From: Ferdinandcohnia sp036962685
GTDB taxonomy: Bacteria > Bacillota > Bacilli > Bacillales > Bacillaceae_L
Assembly: GCF_036962685.1 (NCBI RefSeq)
Contig: NZ_JBALOP010000017.1
Location: 1-64,000, forward strand
Direction of reading: 5' to 3'
Length of the DNA stretch: 64,000 bases
In this document: positions 16,971 to 25,192 of the stretch, piece by piece
Position numbering within the stretch: the stretch's first letter is position 1
Layout: every line of letters starts with the position of its first letter
The notes under the pieces: model-generated
Database searches by the model: none
The model's input: only the letters and a program-made list of their open reading frames with translations
Told to the model about the DNA's origin: nothing
Made by a program: the position numbers and the translations under genes

Positions 16971-18206
16971 ATGAAAGAAATGTTTCACAAGTGGAACCAA
17001 ATCAGCCTTGTTAAACGAATACTTGCCGGTATTGTCGTAGGTATTCTTTTAGCTTTAGTAGTTCCTGAAGGAGCAAAATGGGTTACCATCTTCGGTTCAT
17101 TATTTGTCGGTGCATTAAAAGCAGTTGCACCAGTATTGGTCTTATTCTTAGTTATTGATGCTATTGCCAAACATCGAAGTGGAACTCAAACAAATATCAA
17201 ATCGATTATTGGGCTATATGCGATAGGAACATTCCTAGCAGGATTAATAGCCGTGCTAGCAAGCTTTATCTTCCCAGTTAAACTAACACTTGTTGAAGGT
17301 GCTGGGGACGTTGCTCCTCCAAGCGGAATCTTAGAAGTGCTTCAGACATTACTATTTAACGTTGTGGACAACCCCATTAATGCGCTAATGAATGCAAACT
17401 ATATCGGAATTCTTGCTTGGGCGATTGTCTTTGGTATTGCAATAAAGAATGCAAATGACACAACCAAGACTTTACTTACAAATGTTTCTGAAGCAATCAC
17501 AAAAGTTGTAAAATGGATCATCAGCCTAGCCCCAATCGGGATTATGGGTCTGGTGTTCGATGCGTTTGTAACAAGTGGACTTTCAGCTTTAGCGGAGTAT
17601 GGAAAACTTCTTGCACTTCTACTCGGCTGTATGTTCTTTATCGCACTAGTTGTGAATCCATTGATTGTTTATTTCTACATTCGCCAAAATCCATATCCTC
17701 TTGTACTTCAATGTCTAAGAGAAAGTGGAATTACAGCATTCTTTACTCGTAGCTCGGCTGCGAACATTCCCGTTAACATGAACCTTTGTGAAAAACTTGG
17801 CTTAAATAAAGATACTTATTCGGTTTCAATTCCATTAGGTGGTACGGTTAACATGGCAGGTGCTGCGGTAACGATCTCTGTTCTTACACTTGCTGCAGTT
17901 AACACCCTTGGCATTGAAGTTGATTTTGCAACAGCTCTCATTCTTAGTGTTCTATCGGCGATTTCAGCTGCAGGTGCATCAGGTGTTGCAGGCGGTTCCC
18001 TTTTACTTATTCCTTTAGCAGCAAGCTTGTTCGGAATACCAAACGATGTTGCGATGCAAGTCGTTGGTGTTGGTTTCATCATCGGTGTCCTTCAAGACTC
18101 TTGTGAAACTGCCCTTAACTCATCATCTGACGTCCTTTTTACAGCTACTGCTGAATACGCAAAAAAGCGCAAAGAAAAAAAGAATATTGCGATTAAGTCC
18201 GCATAA
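16971..18206 (+). CDS. sstT: Na+/serine-threonine symporter SstT
   Basis: 411 residues from the ATG after AAGGGGGAAAAAGT; a GTG at 16941 precedes the ribosome site and is not used. A dicarboxylate/amino acid:cation symporter (DAACS) fold with about eight helices and two re-entrant hairpins. Visible family motifs: AFFTRSSAANIPVNM and SIPLGGTVNMAGAA. Imports serine and threonine with sodium. Single-gene unit with its own promoter and terminator; the last host gene before the prophage junction. Confidence 0.93.
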   Translation: MKEMFHKWNQISLVKRILAGIVVGILLALVVPEGAKWVTIFGSLFVGALKAVAPVLVLFLVIDAIAKHRSGTQTNIKSIIGLYAIGTFLAGLIAVLASFIFPVKLTLVEGAGDVAPPSGILEVLQTLLFNVVDNPINALMNANYIGILAWAIVFGIAIKNANDTTKTLLTNVSEAITKVVKWIISLAPIGIMGLVFDAFVTSGLSALAEYGKLLALLLGCMFFIALVVNPLIVYFYIRQNPYPLVLQCLRESGITAFFTRSSAANIPVNMNLCEKLGLNKDTYSVSIPLGGTVNMAGAAVTISVLTLAAVNTLGIEVDFATALILSVLSAISAAGASGVAGGSLLLIPLAASLFGIPNDVAMQVVGVGFIIGVLQDSCETALNSSSDVLFTATAEYAKKRKEKKNIAIKSA

Positions 18207-18215
18207 TTACAAGAA

Positions 18216-18246
18216 AAAGACAAAGGGAACAGCCCTTTGTCTTTCT
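18216..18246 (+). terminator. intrinsic terminator of sstT
   Basis: GACAAAGGG (18219-18227) and CCCTTTGTC (18233-18241), then TTTCTTT. Confidence 0.88.
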
Positions 18247-18280
18247 TTATTATGATGGAAAATTCCATTATCAAAAAAGT

Positions 18281-18312
18281 AATAAAAATAGCACTTGAGG
18301 AGTCTCAAGTGC
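18281..18312 (-). terminator. intrinsic terminator of the tRNA-Val unit
   Basis: Minus strand: GCACTTGAG and CTCAAGTGC, then TATTTTTATT, just after the tRNA 3' end. It marks this side as original host DNA. Confidence 0.8.
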
Positions 18313-18320
18313 TTGCTTGA

Positions 18321-18368
18321 TGATTCCGATTGGGCTCGAACCAACGACCTCCACCCTGTCAAGGTGGA
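18321..18368 (-). tRNA. 3' fragment of tRNA-Val(GAC): prophage attachment-site half
   Basis: Read on the minus strand, the anticodon arm (CCACC TTGACAG GGTGG, anticodon GAC), variable loop, T-arm (GTTGG TTCGAGC CCAAT) and acceptor 3' strand CGGAATC plus discriminator A are complete. The expected 5' acceptor GATTCCG and D-arm are missing; unrelated sequence follows. This is what remains when an element integrates into the 3' part of a tRNA gene. The intact copy should be at the other prophage end, right of this window. Confidence 0.75.
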
Positions 18369-18378
18369 TAGCCCAACC

Positions 18379-18505
18379 TGAATCAACAGGAAGAAGATTG
18401 ATAAACCATTGATAAATAAGCTTCGATTATATGTTCGTAGGATTGAATCCGAGGAAAAATGAAGGTTGTTGACCAAGTTCGTCAACAAATCGTCAACGAA
18501 TGAAT
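18379..18505. other. attachment-site arm region with short direct repeats
   Basis: ATTGATAAA occurs twice (around 18397-18417) and TCGTCAAC twice (around 18479-18498), flanking the GGATTGAATCC palindrome. Paired short repeats next to a tRNA-type core are typical integrase arm sites. No gene is supported here. Confidence 0.35.
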
Positions 18506-18545
18506 TATATAGCATTTTCAATCTGTTTTAGCATATTAGACTAAG

Positions 18546-18575
18546 TAAAAAAACTTGCCTCATGGCAAGTTTTTT
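18546..18575. terminator. bidirectional intrinsic terminator
   Basis: AAAAAACTTGCC TCAT GGCAAGTTTTTT; works on either strand. Just inside the prophage end. Confidence 0.8.
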
Positions 18576-18706
18576 ATATGAGTAATTATGAGATATTGTT
18601 CAATAATGCACCTTAAAATTTAAAAATTGCTAATAACTTGTGAACTTTTAGGTATTTGAAATTTTTTCCTTTATTACAAGTTTGTCGAGAGAGAATCTAA
18701 AAAATA

Positions 18707-19897
18707 TTAATAAAACCTTTCTTCTTCTGTACCATCCGAATATTTATTATATTGGATGATAGTATCCCCTTCCCCATCATACTCAATTGTATATTCCGCA
18801 ATGGTCCAGTCTTCATTCCAACTAATTTTCAAATACCATTGATCATTAGAATAAATCCAATCTGGATGTGGATAATATTCCATATCAATTTCATCATTAT
18901 TTTTTCCAATTAGGTTAATTACAACTTGTTTTTCTAAGCCTAGAGTTAATGCTTCCTTCAATTGACTAACGTTAAGTAAAGGAATAGTTTTAGAAACTTC
19001 TTTTAATTCTCCCTTGTTGTTTTTCTCCTGTGCTACTCCAATGGGAGACCATGCATCTATAGTTGATCCAAGTGTATTATCGAAGTTGCTAACTATACTT
19101 TCATAATTATGTAATGCATCCTCTAATTCTCCCATTTCATTTGTAATCTTAACTATCTGATTTATTTGTGATTCATAGGATTTTGGAATTTCGTACAATA
19201 CCTCAAAATCCTTTTCAAAGCCATTCTGAAGAACTATAGTTTCTATGCCACTTTGGATTACTGTTAAATTAAAACTTCCTTGAGAGGTAAACTCAGTTTC
19301 AAATGTTTTTAATATAAACTCTTTACTAACTACATTATGGGTTATTCTGTAAGTATTACTATCGATCTTTTGTAAGATAATTCCACTAAATGGTTCAGGG
19401 ATTTTTCCTTCTAATGGAATTTTATATGGTATTTGATCCATTAAGTTTAATCTTTCAGATGATAACGAGCTTAATCTGACTTGGATTTCGGGTATTTCAT
19501 TGGCAGCTAATACATATGGTTCAACTATCTCATTGAAACTATTATTTATGTTATAGTATTTCTCTTCGTTTATACTTAGATATTTTGTAAACGTTTTAAG
19601 TTTTTCATAATCTTCATATCTAACAAGTTGAATAATAACATTCTTTATAAGGTTGAATTCTTCTTTTTCCTCCAGTTTCAAAATCTCTGTAATTGTGAAC
19701 TCCACTAATTCTGACTTTTCTTTGTTATTTAAGCTATCAATAATAAATTGTATTATCTTTGTATAATCTTCTTTCTTCATTTCATTACTAATCTCTTCTT
19801 TAGAAGTGAAATCAGAAAAGTTATCTGGATTACATGCGGTTAATATCAATAACAAAATGAGTATTATAATATATAAATAGTATTTATCTTTTATCAT
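18707..19897 (-). CDS. prophage-borne lipoprotein of unknown function
   Basis: 396 residues. N-terminal signal peptide with lipobox LTAC (Cys22), so a membrane-anchored outside protein. The body is acidic: a helical first half (about 40-150), then beta-rich segments (EFTSQGSFNLTVIQSGIETI) and a C-terminal WYLKISWNEDWTIAEYTIEY region. No family recognised. Outermost gene at the prophage end, with its own sigma-A promoter, typical of lysogenic conversion cargo. Confidence 0.75.
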   Translation of the reverse strand: MIKDKYYLYIIILILLLILTACNPDNFSDFTSKEEISNEMKKEDYTKIIQFIIDSLNNKEKSELVEFTITEILKLEEKEEFNLIKNVIIQLVRYEDYEKLKTFTKYLSINEEKYYNINNSFNEIVEPYVLAANEIPEIQVRLSSLSSERLNLMDQIPYKIPLEGKIPEPFSGIILQKIDSNTYRITHNVVSKEFILKTFETEFTSQGSFNLTVIQSGIETIVLQNGFEKDFEVLYEIPKSYESQINQIVKITNEMGELEDALHNYESIVSNFDNTLGSTIDAWSPIGVAQEKNNKGELKEVSKTIPLLNVSQLKEALTLGLEKQVVINLIGKNNDEIDMEYYPHPDWIYSNDQWYLKISWNEDWTIAEYTIEYDGEGDTIIQYNKYSDGTEEERFY

Positions 19898-19940
19898 GGA
19901 GTTTATCCGCCTTTAAAATAGTAGTAATACATTTTCCCTT

Positions 19941-19968
19941 ATTATAATTAAATTATTATAAAATTCAA
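19941..19968 (-). promoter_or_regulatory. sigma-A promoter of the lipoprotein gene
   Basis: Minus strand: TTGAAT, 16 bp, TATAAT; 44 bases before the start. The rest of 19970-20247 has no gene; it holds a repeat at 20142-20175. Confidence 0.5.
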
Positions 19969-20141
19969 TTCGTTTAAAGTAAACCATACATGTTATGTGA
20001 TAAAAATATCGTTTACTGATAAACGTAATAACACTACTTATACCAGATATAAAAAATTGTATTGAAAAGAAAGTTATTTACTAATTGTAACAGTTATTGT
20101 ATTTAAGCTGAAAATCATCAAAAATAGTTCTTTACTGGTTC

Positions 20142-20175
20142 CTTATTGTACTAACGCACCCTTTGGTTGAATAAG
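20142..20175. repeat. palindromic intergenic repeat, copy 1
   Basis: CTTATTGTACTAACG ... GGTTGAATAAG forms an imperfect hairpin around CACCC. It resembles segments at 20963-20988 and 24557-24585, which share the CACCCGTT / CGTTAGT core. Confidence 0.35.
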
Positions 20176-20247
20176 ACTATCCTAGTAGACCCTCAATATT
20201 AGGGTTGTGTCTTGTGGGATACAATTCTATACTTTAATTCAATAACA

Positions 20248-20739
20248 CTATCTATTTTTATTCCAACTATCTATTAAGTTACTTGCATAATTATATAGTT
20301 CTATATAATCAGCCTCATGTACTGGAGTCTCTATTTGATCCACACCATTCTCAATTTCTTTATAAACTCTGCCATCAAAGGGAACCTCTTCCCATACAAC
20401 TTCAAATTTCACATCTTTATACAGATAAAACTTTCCACTAGATTTGAATTCATTTCGCTGCGTAAGACCACATACAGCAATGTCGATAATGTCGTTATTT
20501 AGTTTTACCCACATGTGAAATTCATTAGGTGGTTGCCAACGATACATTATAGGAAGACGAGGCAAGAAGCTTACTTCGCCTGCTACCAAATCTGAATCTA
20601 AATTATACTTTTCTTTTAGCAAATCTCTTGTTAAATATGAAGTGTATACACAAGCATCACCAATCCTTATGTGGAGTTTATTGAATGCGAGTACTATACT
20701 TTCTACTATCGTTTTTTGAATATGCTCTTCATCAGTCAT
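20248..20739 (-). CDS. unknown protein with possible Cys-His-Asp (transglutaminase/papain-like) site
   Basis: 163 residues from ATG 20739, which follows GGAGGG; an upstream ATG at 20784 has no site. Cys30 (GDACVYTSYL) opens a helix, His75 lies in NEFHMWVKL and Asp86 in DIIDIAVCG. This order and spacing match the catalytic triad of transglutaminase/arylamine-acetyltransferase-type folds. No signal peptide, so cytosolic. Could be a hydrolase or crosslinking effector carried by the prophage; not a recognised family. Confidence 0.65.
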   Translation of the reverse strand: MTDEEHIQKTIVESIVLAFNKLHIRIGDACVYTSYLTRDLLKEKYNLDSDLVAGEVSFLPRLPIMYRWQPPNEFHMWVKLNNDIIDIAVCGLTQRNEFKSSGKFYLYKDVKFEVVWEEVPFDGRVYKEIENGVDQIETPVHEADYIELYNYASNLIDSWNKNR

Positions 20740-20871
20740 AAGATTCCCTCCTATAGTATTTATTAGGTAATAGTGTACGTTCATTTTCTCACATCTAAAT
20801 ATAAATACGTATTATACGGACTTGGGTTTCAATTACATCCAACAAAACTTACCAATTATCTGGCCCTTAAA

Positions 20872-20908
20872 TAAAAAATGAGCGCTTATCCTTGTTTAGG
20901 GATAGCGC
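20872..20908 (-). terminator. intrinsic terminator
   Basis: Minus strand: GCGCTATCC and GGATAAGCGC, then TCATTTTTTATTT. It ends the transcript of the TPR gene at 21152. The rest of 20740-21151 holds only repeat copy 2. Confidence 0.75.
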
Positions 20909-20962
20909 ACTTTAATGGAATAACTAAAACATGATTTCAATCTTAAAATCAATTAATTCTTC

Positions 20963-20988
20963 TTTCGCTAAAGCACCCGTTCGCTTCC
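20963..20988. repeat. intergenic repeat, copy 2
   Basis: CTTTCGCTAAAGCACCCGTT... shares the CACCC-GTT core of the element at 20142. Confidence 0.3.
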
Positions 20989-21151
20989 TTACAATCTCCT
21001 TTTATCCTTAACTCCACTGTATATGTAGTTAATCCAATTCAAATATAAATGATTCATTATTCTTTTATCTAGGGGAGACCGATGTTTTATTGATTTATAT
21101 GGATAACAGATGATACAGGGAAATCAACCTTTTAAGCCATCCTAGAAACGG

Positions 21152-22423
21152 CTATTTTTTCTTTTTCTTTAACAATTTATTTATGACTTCGTTGATGTTC
21201 AATCCAACTCCCATAAAATTTGGCTTCAACTCAAGAAAATCAGTAGTTGATTCCTTGTTTAATTCTCCGACATTCTTCTTTATTTCCTCAACAGATTCAG
21301 ATATTTTTTCCATTGGTTCAAACAATCTTTGTTCAGCATTCGTTAATAGTGTTTCTAACAGTTTTTTATACTCCTGTAACTTTTGATCACTAGAACGTTT
21401 TCCAATAATAATTCCTTCAACCCTTGCGATATCAATATTATCTGAAACTAGCCATTTAGCTCTACTAATATATTCTTCTGCTTTATCAAGATTGTCTAAC
21501 TCAATGTATGCTATGCTAAGGATTTCATATATTGTTGATGTCGTATATATTTGAGATTCCACATTACGATCCTTTAATTTTCCTGATCTTACTCTGAGAA
21601 CCCTTTCCTTAAAATTCTCCCAGTCTATTCCGGACAAGAACAAAAACTCATTAGCTACTTCAATAACTTTCTTGTATTGATTTATATTTGAATATGCGAT
21701 TGCTAAACCAAAAAAATTATACTCATGAAAGCTGTCATTAATATATCCATCTTCACCAAGCTGCAACAAATTTAAAGACTGTTTATAGAAATATATGCTT
21801 CCTTCATAATCCTTCATTGAACGTAATAAATCAGCCATATATCTATTTGTTTTTGCACTTGTTTCACTTAAAAATAATGATTTCTTGAAATTACTTAATG
21901 CCTCTTCCCTATTTCCTTTAAAGTGATTGCTTTGCCCTAATAAACGATATAATTCTGGATCTTCATATTTTTCAATGGACTCCGTTAATAGTTTGATTGA
22001 TTTATTGTATTCTTCTAGAAAATGATATGTTTCAGCTAAATAATAATAATCTTCTAATGTCTCACATCCCAAATTTTCCAGAAAGGCTTTTCTTTTTGGA
22101 AAAATATGATCAGGATCATTAGTAAAGATAAATTTACCATCATGATTAAATGAAAATAAACTCATTCCAAATCCTCTTTCAGGGTTAGTGAATACCTCGT
22201 AATCATCAACTCTACACAAGCCTTTACAATCTAAGCACTTTTCGTACGAATTATCTTCGTTTTGGTATTGAAACTTTTGCTGTATACTATCGAAGTATCG
22301 CTCCCACCCTTCGGTCCATTGATTTAGTTGATATTTATCACAACAATAATTGCATATTGGAGTTTTTGTTATGTTGCATTCGAACACACTTATTCTTTTG
22401 TTACAGACACTACAGTTTTTCAT
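21152..22423 (-). CDS. zinc-binding TPR protein of unknown function
   Basis: 423 residues. The first 75 hold two cysteine clusters (CSVCNKRISVFEC, CNYCC, then CLDCKGLC) that look like a zinc ribbon. Residues about 110-330 are tetratricopeptide repeats (YYLAETYHFLEEYNKSIKLL, YRLLGQSNHFKGNREEALSN). A helical, Lys-ending tail follows. No signal or membrane helix. A zinc module plus TPR scaffold suits a partner-binding protein. It could belong to a defence or regulatory function; nothing in the sequence settles it. Prophage cargo. Confidence 0.7.
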   Translation of the reverse strand: MKNCSVCNKRISVFECNITKTPICNYCCDKYQLNQWTEGWERYFDSIQQKFQYQNEDNSYEKCLDCKGLCRVDDYEVFTNPERGFGMSLFSFNHDGKFIFTNDPDHIFPKRKAFLENLGCETLEDYYYLAETYHFLEEYNKSIKLLTESIEKYEDPELYRLLGQSNHFKGNREEALSNFKKSLFLSETSAKTNRYMADLLRSMKDYEGSIYFYKQSLNLLQLGEDGYINDSFHEYNFFGLAIAYSNINQYKKVIEVANEFLFLSGIDWENFKERVLRVRSGKLKDRNVESQIYTTSTIYEILSIAYIELDNLDKAEEYISRAKWLVSDNIDIARVEGIIIGKRSSDQKLQEYKKLLETLLTNAEQRLFEPMEKISESVEEIKKNVGELNKESTTDFLELKPNFMGVGLNINEVINKLLKKKKK

Positions 22424-22770
22424 CTACTCCCTCACCCTTTTTTTCTTTAGCTTGAACTGCTATCTTTTTAGACCCAATAAAGTTTAATCAACTTCATTTA
22501 AACACTCTTTACATTTTCTCTGTTTTATGGTTTGCTATTTCTTTTGCCTAAACTAATTGATTACTAAGATTGTTTGAACAGTATTTCGAATAACGGGTTG
22601 TATATGTATCCATACGTGAAGTAACATTTACATACCGACATTGAACACGGCGAATTACATTACCAGTTTTCCCTCCAGCTTTACTAAAAAGAAACCACTC
22701 TTTTCTCTAAACAAACTCTTCACTATTATCCCTATATTCTACCTCACATTTTTTGTTCAAACTGTCTATA
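22424..22770. other. gene-free stretch
   Basis: 347 AT-rich bases between convergently placed cargo units. A 63-codon plus-strand ORF at 22641 has no ribosome site and a biased composition. I see no promoter, terminator or repeat worth calling. Confidence 0.4.
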
Positions 22771-23316
22771 TCACAAAATCCTATCAACTGAATCTTTATT
22801 TTTTAAAAGATTTGTATATTCTTCTTCGGTGAGTTTAATATATCTTTTTCTTTTAAATTCATTACTAAATAGGCTTCTCGCTTCATTTGAAAATAGGAAG
22901 TATACTAACCAAAAAGTTGATATTATAATTGCAATATAAGTTTCGGTGTACTCTAAGTATTCCTCAGTAAGAACATTAGTAATTGCATTAATAATGAAAG
23001 TTAAGAGTACACCAAAAAAATTTGATAAGAGAAACAAAGGTACAAAGACTTTTTTACCTGTAAAAAATAAATAAGCAAGAAGCACATGTATCATTAATGC
23101 AAATAAGGCACTAAATAAGATAACTGAATAAGATAAATCATATAAGTTTGCTACTAGGATCGATTCAGTCATTAAAAATTGATGGTAATCGAACCCCAAA
23201 AAGGCATCTGCTGCATCATAGAAGGTTATTGCCCCTCTTCCTATTGTTATTATAAGACTAAATCCTAATAATCCGATAAAAACTCTAGTAACAATTGAAA
23301 TATTCTTTAAACTCAT
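22771..23316 (-). CDS. four-helix membrane protein, prophage cargo
   Basis: 181 residues with membrane helices at about 10-30, 50-80, 85-115 and 125-145 and a basic C-terminal tail (KRKRYIKLTEEEY). Topology resembles DUF2569-type proteins, but I do not claim the family. GAAAGGGG ribosome site. It starts 39 bases after the small lipoprotein at 23356, so both should be transcribed from the sigma-H promoter at 23706-23734. Confidence 0.65.
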   Translation of the reverse strand: MSLKNISIVTRVFIGLLGFSLIITIGRGAITFYDAADAFLGFDYHQFLMTESILVANLYDLSYSVILFSALFALMIHVLLAYLFFTGKKVFVPLFLLSNFFGVLLTFIINAITNVLTEEYLEYTETYIAIIISTFWLVYFLFSNEARSLFSNEFKRKRYIKLTEEEYTNLLKNKDSVDRIL

Positions 23317-23355
23317 ATGATAGCCCCTTTCTATAAATTGTTTTGATATTCCCCC

Positions 23356-23586
23356 TTAACGTTGACTCTTTCTAAATCCTGCTTCTCTTGCTTCTGTTTC
23401 TGTACAAAACATCTCTTCAGCTTCAGTAACATCATAAAATTGTCCACCTGGCACATGATAAATTTTTTCTCCATTGTAAGTAGTAAGGTTTCCTTTGATC
23501 TTTGGCTTGTCACAACTAACTGAGTTACTGCTACTATTACTACATGCACTTAACAATAAAATAGAAACAATTATAATCTTCTTCAT
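23356..23586 (-). CDS. small lipoprotein with sunset-like C-terminal motif
   Basis: 76 residues. Signal peptide KKIIIVSILLL with lipobox SAC (Cys15), a Ser/Asn linker, then a compact domain: CDKPKIKGN, GEKIYHVPGGQFYD, MFCTETEAREAGFRKSQR. This pattern also appears at the C-terminus of some secreted thermonucleases (the so-called sunset domain); its role is unknown. GGAGGT ribosome site. First gene of a two-gene unit behind a sigma-H promoter. Confidence 0.7.
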   Translation of the reverse strand: MKKIIIVSILLLSACSNSSSNSVSCDKPKIKGNLTTYNGEKIYHVPGGQFYDVTEAEEMFCTETEAREAGFRKSQR

Positions 23587-23705
23587 CTTTACCTCCTTTA
23601 ATTCAGATGTAGACTTTAATAAATTTATAGATATATATATTTAACTCTCTACAAACCCTGCAAATGCACTTTTTACAAACTAAAGTATATATAGGATTTA
23701 TTACC

Positions 23706-23734
23706 TATTTCGACAAAAGGTTATACTTTCCTGT
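23706..23734 (-). promoter_or_regulatory. sigma-H-type promoter of the lipoprotein/membrane pair
   Basis: Minus strand: ACAGGAAAG, 11 bp, GTCGAAATA; about 120 bases before the lipoprotein start. Same design as the promoters at 31363, 52981, 53552, 53583 and 55902. Apart from it, 23587-23957 shows nothing. Confidence 0.6.
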
Positions 23735-23957
23735 TAATTCACTCATGAATTGTGGATATTTTTTACAATACTTTGTGAAACTTGGATTTATCTTTTTTAC
23801 AGATATGGCCTAATTGATTGAAAAGACCTAATTGAAGGACAAATTGAATATGGCAGATTGATTAAAAGTTGGGTAGTTTTGGATAGTTCCCTCTACTTTT
23901 TTCCTATCAACAGTGTTAATCTAATATTATAAAAATTTTGAAGGGTGAATTTTATTA

Positions 23958-24041
23958 GTGAATGTAAAAAAAGGACAAACTGTTTTCTTCATCGAAGATA
24001 ATATTATTTTTGAAGGTAAAATTAGTTGGTTGGAGGCTTAG
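23958..24041 (+). CDS. possible 27-residue peptide
   Basis: GTG start eight bases after GAAGGGTGA; reads NVKKGQTVFFIEDNIIFEGK... and ends overlapping the 3' end of the opposite gene. The KKGQTVFFIE start looks like the beginning of a beta domain, so it may be a truncated remnant. Confidence 0.3.
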   Translation: MNVKKGQTVFFIEDNIIFEGKISWLEA

Positions 24042-24420
24042 ATTGCCTCATTTTTTGATATTCCAATAATTCGTGATTTGCGAGAAATTTCCAAGCATTT
24101 AACAATTCAATATTATCAACCACTAGCATATGATCTTCGGATAGCACTGGAACAAAATGTAGCTCCTGCCCGTTGAAACGTTTGATGTCTGTCGGATCGT
24201 ACATAGTACCATTTAAGCTAAAAGGTACCTGTGGAACTCTTTGGACAGTATGCGAATTAATTTTTGTTTGCTTTTCTTTAAATAATTTTGAATATGGAAA
24301 GTATAAACCTAGCCGTCTAAGTTCCGTAGCCAAATCATGAATAGTTGCATTACCCATAGAGATGGCAGATAGTAGGTCGAATGATTTAATAGGTTGAAGT
24401 TGAAATGAAGTGGTGTTCAT
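24022..24420 (-). CDS. hypothetical protein, prophage cargo
   Basis: 132 residues; not recognised. No signal or membrane helix. Mixed alpha/beta, with FDLLSAISMGNATIHDLATELRRLG near the N-terminus resembling a regulatory helical bundle. GGAGGTG ribosome site. It lies between the sigma-H lipoprotein unit and the SOS-type island. Confidence 0.55.
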   Translation of the reverse strand: MNTTSFQLQPIKSFDLLSAISMGNATIHDLATELRRLGLYFPYSKLFKEKQTKINSHTVQRVPQVPFSLNGTMYDPTDIKRFNGQELHFVPVLSEDHMLVVDNIELLNAWKFLANHELLEYQKMRQSKPPTN

Positions 24421-24556
24421 AAATATTCACCTCCAGTTACTCTGTTTATGCTCATATAAAAATATTCACTAAAGGGCGATAACGTGAAATGTTGGGACGA
24501 ATGGTCTAATCATTTTATAATAAAATACATAAGACAATGTGAAGAATTGAACTTAA

Positions 24557-24585
24557 ATTAACCTGCCCCGTTAGTGCAATAAGCC
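24557..24585. repeat. intergenic repeat, copy 3
   Basis: ATTAACCTGCCCCGTTAGT... shares the CCCGTT/GTTAGT core of copies at 20142 and 20963. Apart from this and the next terminator, 24421-24735 holds nothing. Confidence 0.3.
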
Positions 24586-24625
24586 TCTTTACCAATTTTA
24601 CCTTATACCTTCACGGAAAATTGCT

Positions 24626-24664
24626 AAAAGCAGTGTTATTTCTGATGAGAAATACACTGCTTTT
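24626..24664. terminator. strong bidirectional terminator
   Basis: AAAAGCAGTGTTATTTCT, GATG loop, AGAAATACACTGCTTTT; ends the LexA-like/WYL unit on the minus strand. Confidence 0.85.
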
Positions 24665-24735
24665 ATACTTGTTTATTTATATATGTTTTCTCTATGTAGT
24701 ACTCCAAAAGAGAACCGCTTATATTTAGACAGAGT

Positions 24736-24951
24736 TCAGTTTTTTATTATTCTAAGCGTTCTGGGTGAGCGTGGTTCAAAGTCTATATAACCTCTGTCTT
24801 TCAATTTATCGAGGTAGCCTTTAACGGTGCTTGGTGATGCTAAATTAAGAAGTGAACCCAATTCCCTTACAGTTGGTGCATAATCGTGTTCCTCTATGAA
24901 TGTTGCGATTGTATCGAGCACCCTTTTTTGTTTACTGGTTAGTTTGGGCAT
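24736..24951 (-). CDS. LexA DNA-binding-domain-only protein
   Basis: 71 residues from ATG 24951. The whole protein is the LexA winged helix-turn-helix: LTSKQKRVLDTIATFIEE, then YAPTVRELGSLLNLASPSTV and a YLDKLKDRGYI wing. The LexA hinge and Ser/Lys autoprotease domain are absent, so RecA cannot trigger its cleavage. It may bind LexA-type boxes and compete with or replace host LexA. Its start overlaps the end of the WYL gene by 20 bases, and both are divergent from uvrX across three LexA-like boxes. Confidence 0.8.
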   Translation of the reverse strand: MPKLTSKQKRVLDTIATFIEEHDYAPTVRELGSLLNLASPSTVKGYLDKLKDRGYIDFEPRSPRTLRIIKN

Positions 24952-25171
24952 GTAAATCCACTCTCCTTTTTGTCTTCGTCGTAGCTGCAGATAGAATGTT
25001 CTCAAATTTAAATGTGCGTTTTTTATTTCGTAGCAAACAGAATGCATTTATTGTTCCTTCATTTATTTCTAAAATCTTGATTGATCGTTGAGTAAGAATA
25101 CCGCTATTGCTGATATAGATGATTTTAACCGCTGAATGATTTAACATTGCTCTATTTAGTATGGTCTTCAT
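24932..25171 (-). CDS. small WYL-like domain protein
   Basis: 79 residues from ATG 25171 after AAGGAGATG. VKIIYISNSGILTQRSIKIL and FCLLRNKKRTFKFENILSA match the strand pattern of the WYL domain, which senses ligands or single-stranded DNA in larger regulators. Alone, it could be a regulatory partner. Cotranscribed with the LexA-like gene, whose start it overlaps. Confidence 0.65.
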   Translation of the reverse strand: MKTILNRAMLNHSAVKIIYISNSGILTQRSIKILEINEGTINAFCLLRNKKRTFKFENILSAATTKTKRRVDLHAQTNQ

Positions 25172-25192
25172 AATCATCATCTCCTTAAGGTT

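Noticed and set aside
18207..18521. 104-codon minus-strand ORF over the tRNA fragment
   Set aside because: It translates through the sstT terminator and the tRNA (giving the usual SLVRAQSESS artefact) and has no ribosome site.
22641..22832. 63-codon plus-strand ORF
   Set aside because: No ribosome site, low-complexity hydrophobic translation, overlaps the end of the opposite gene.
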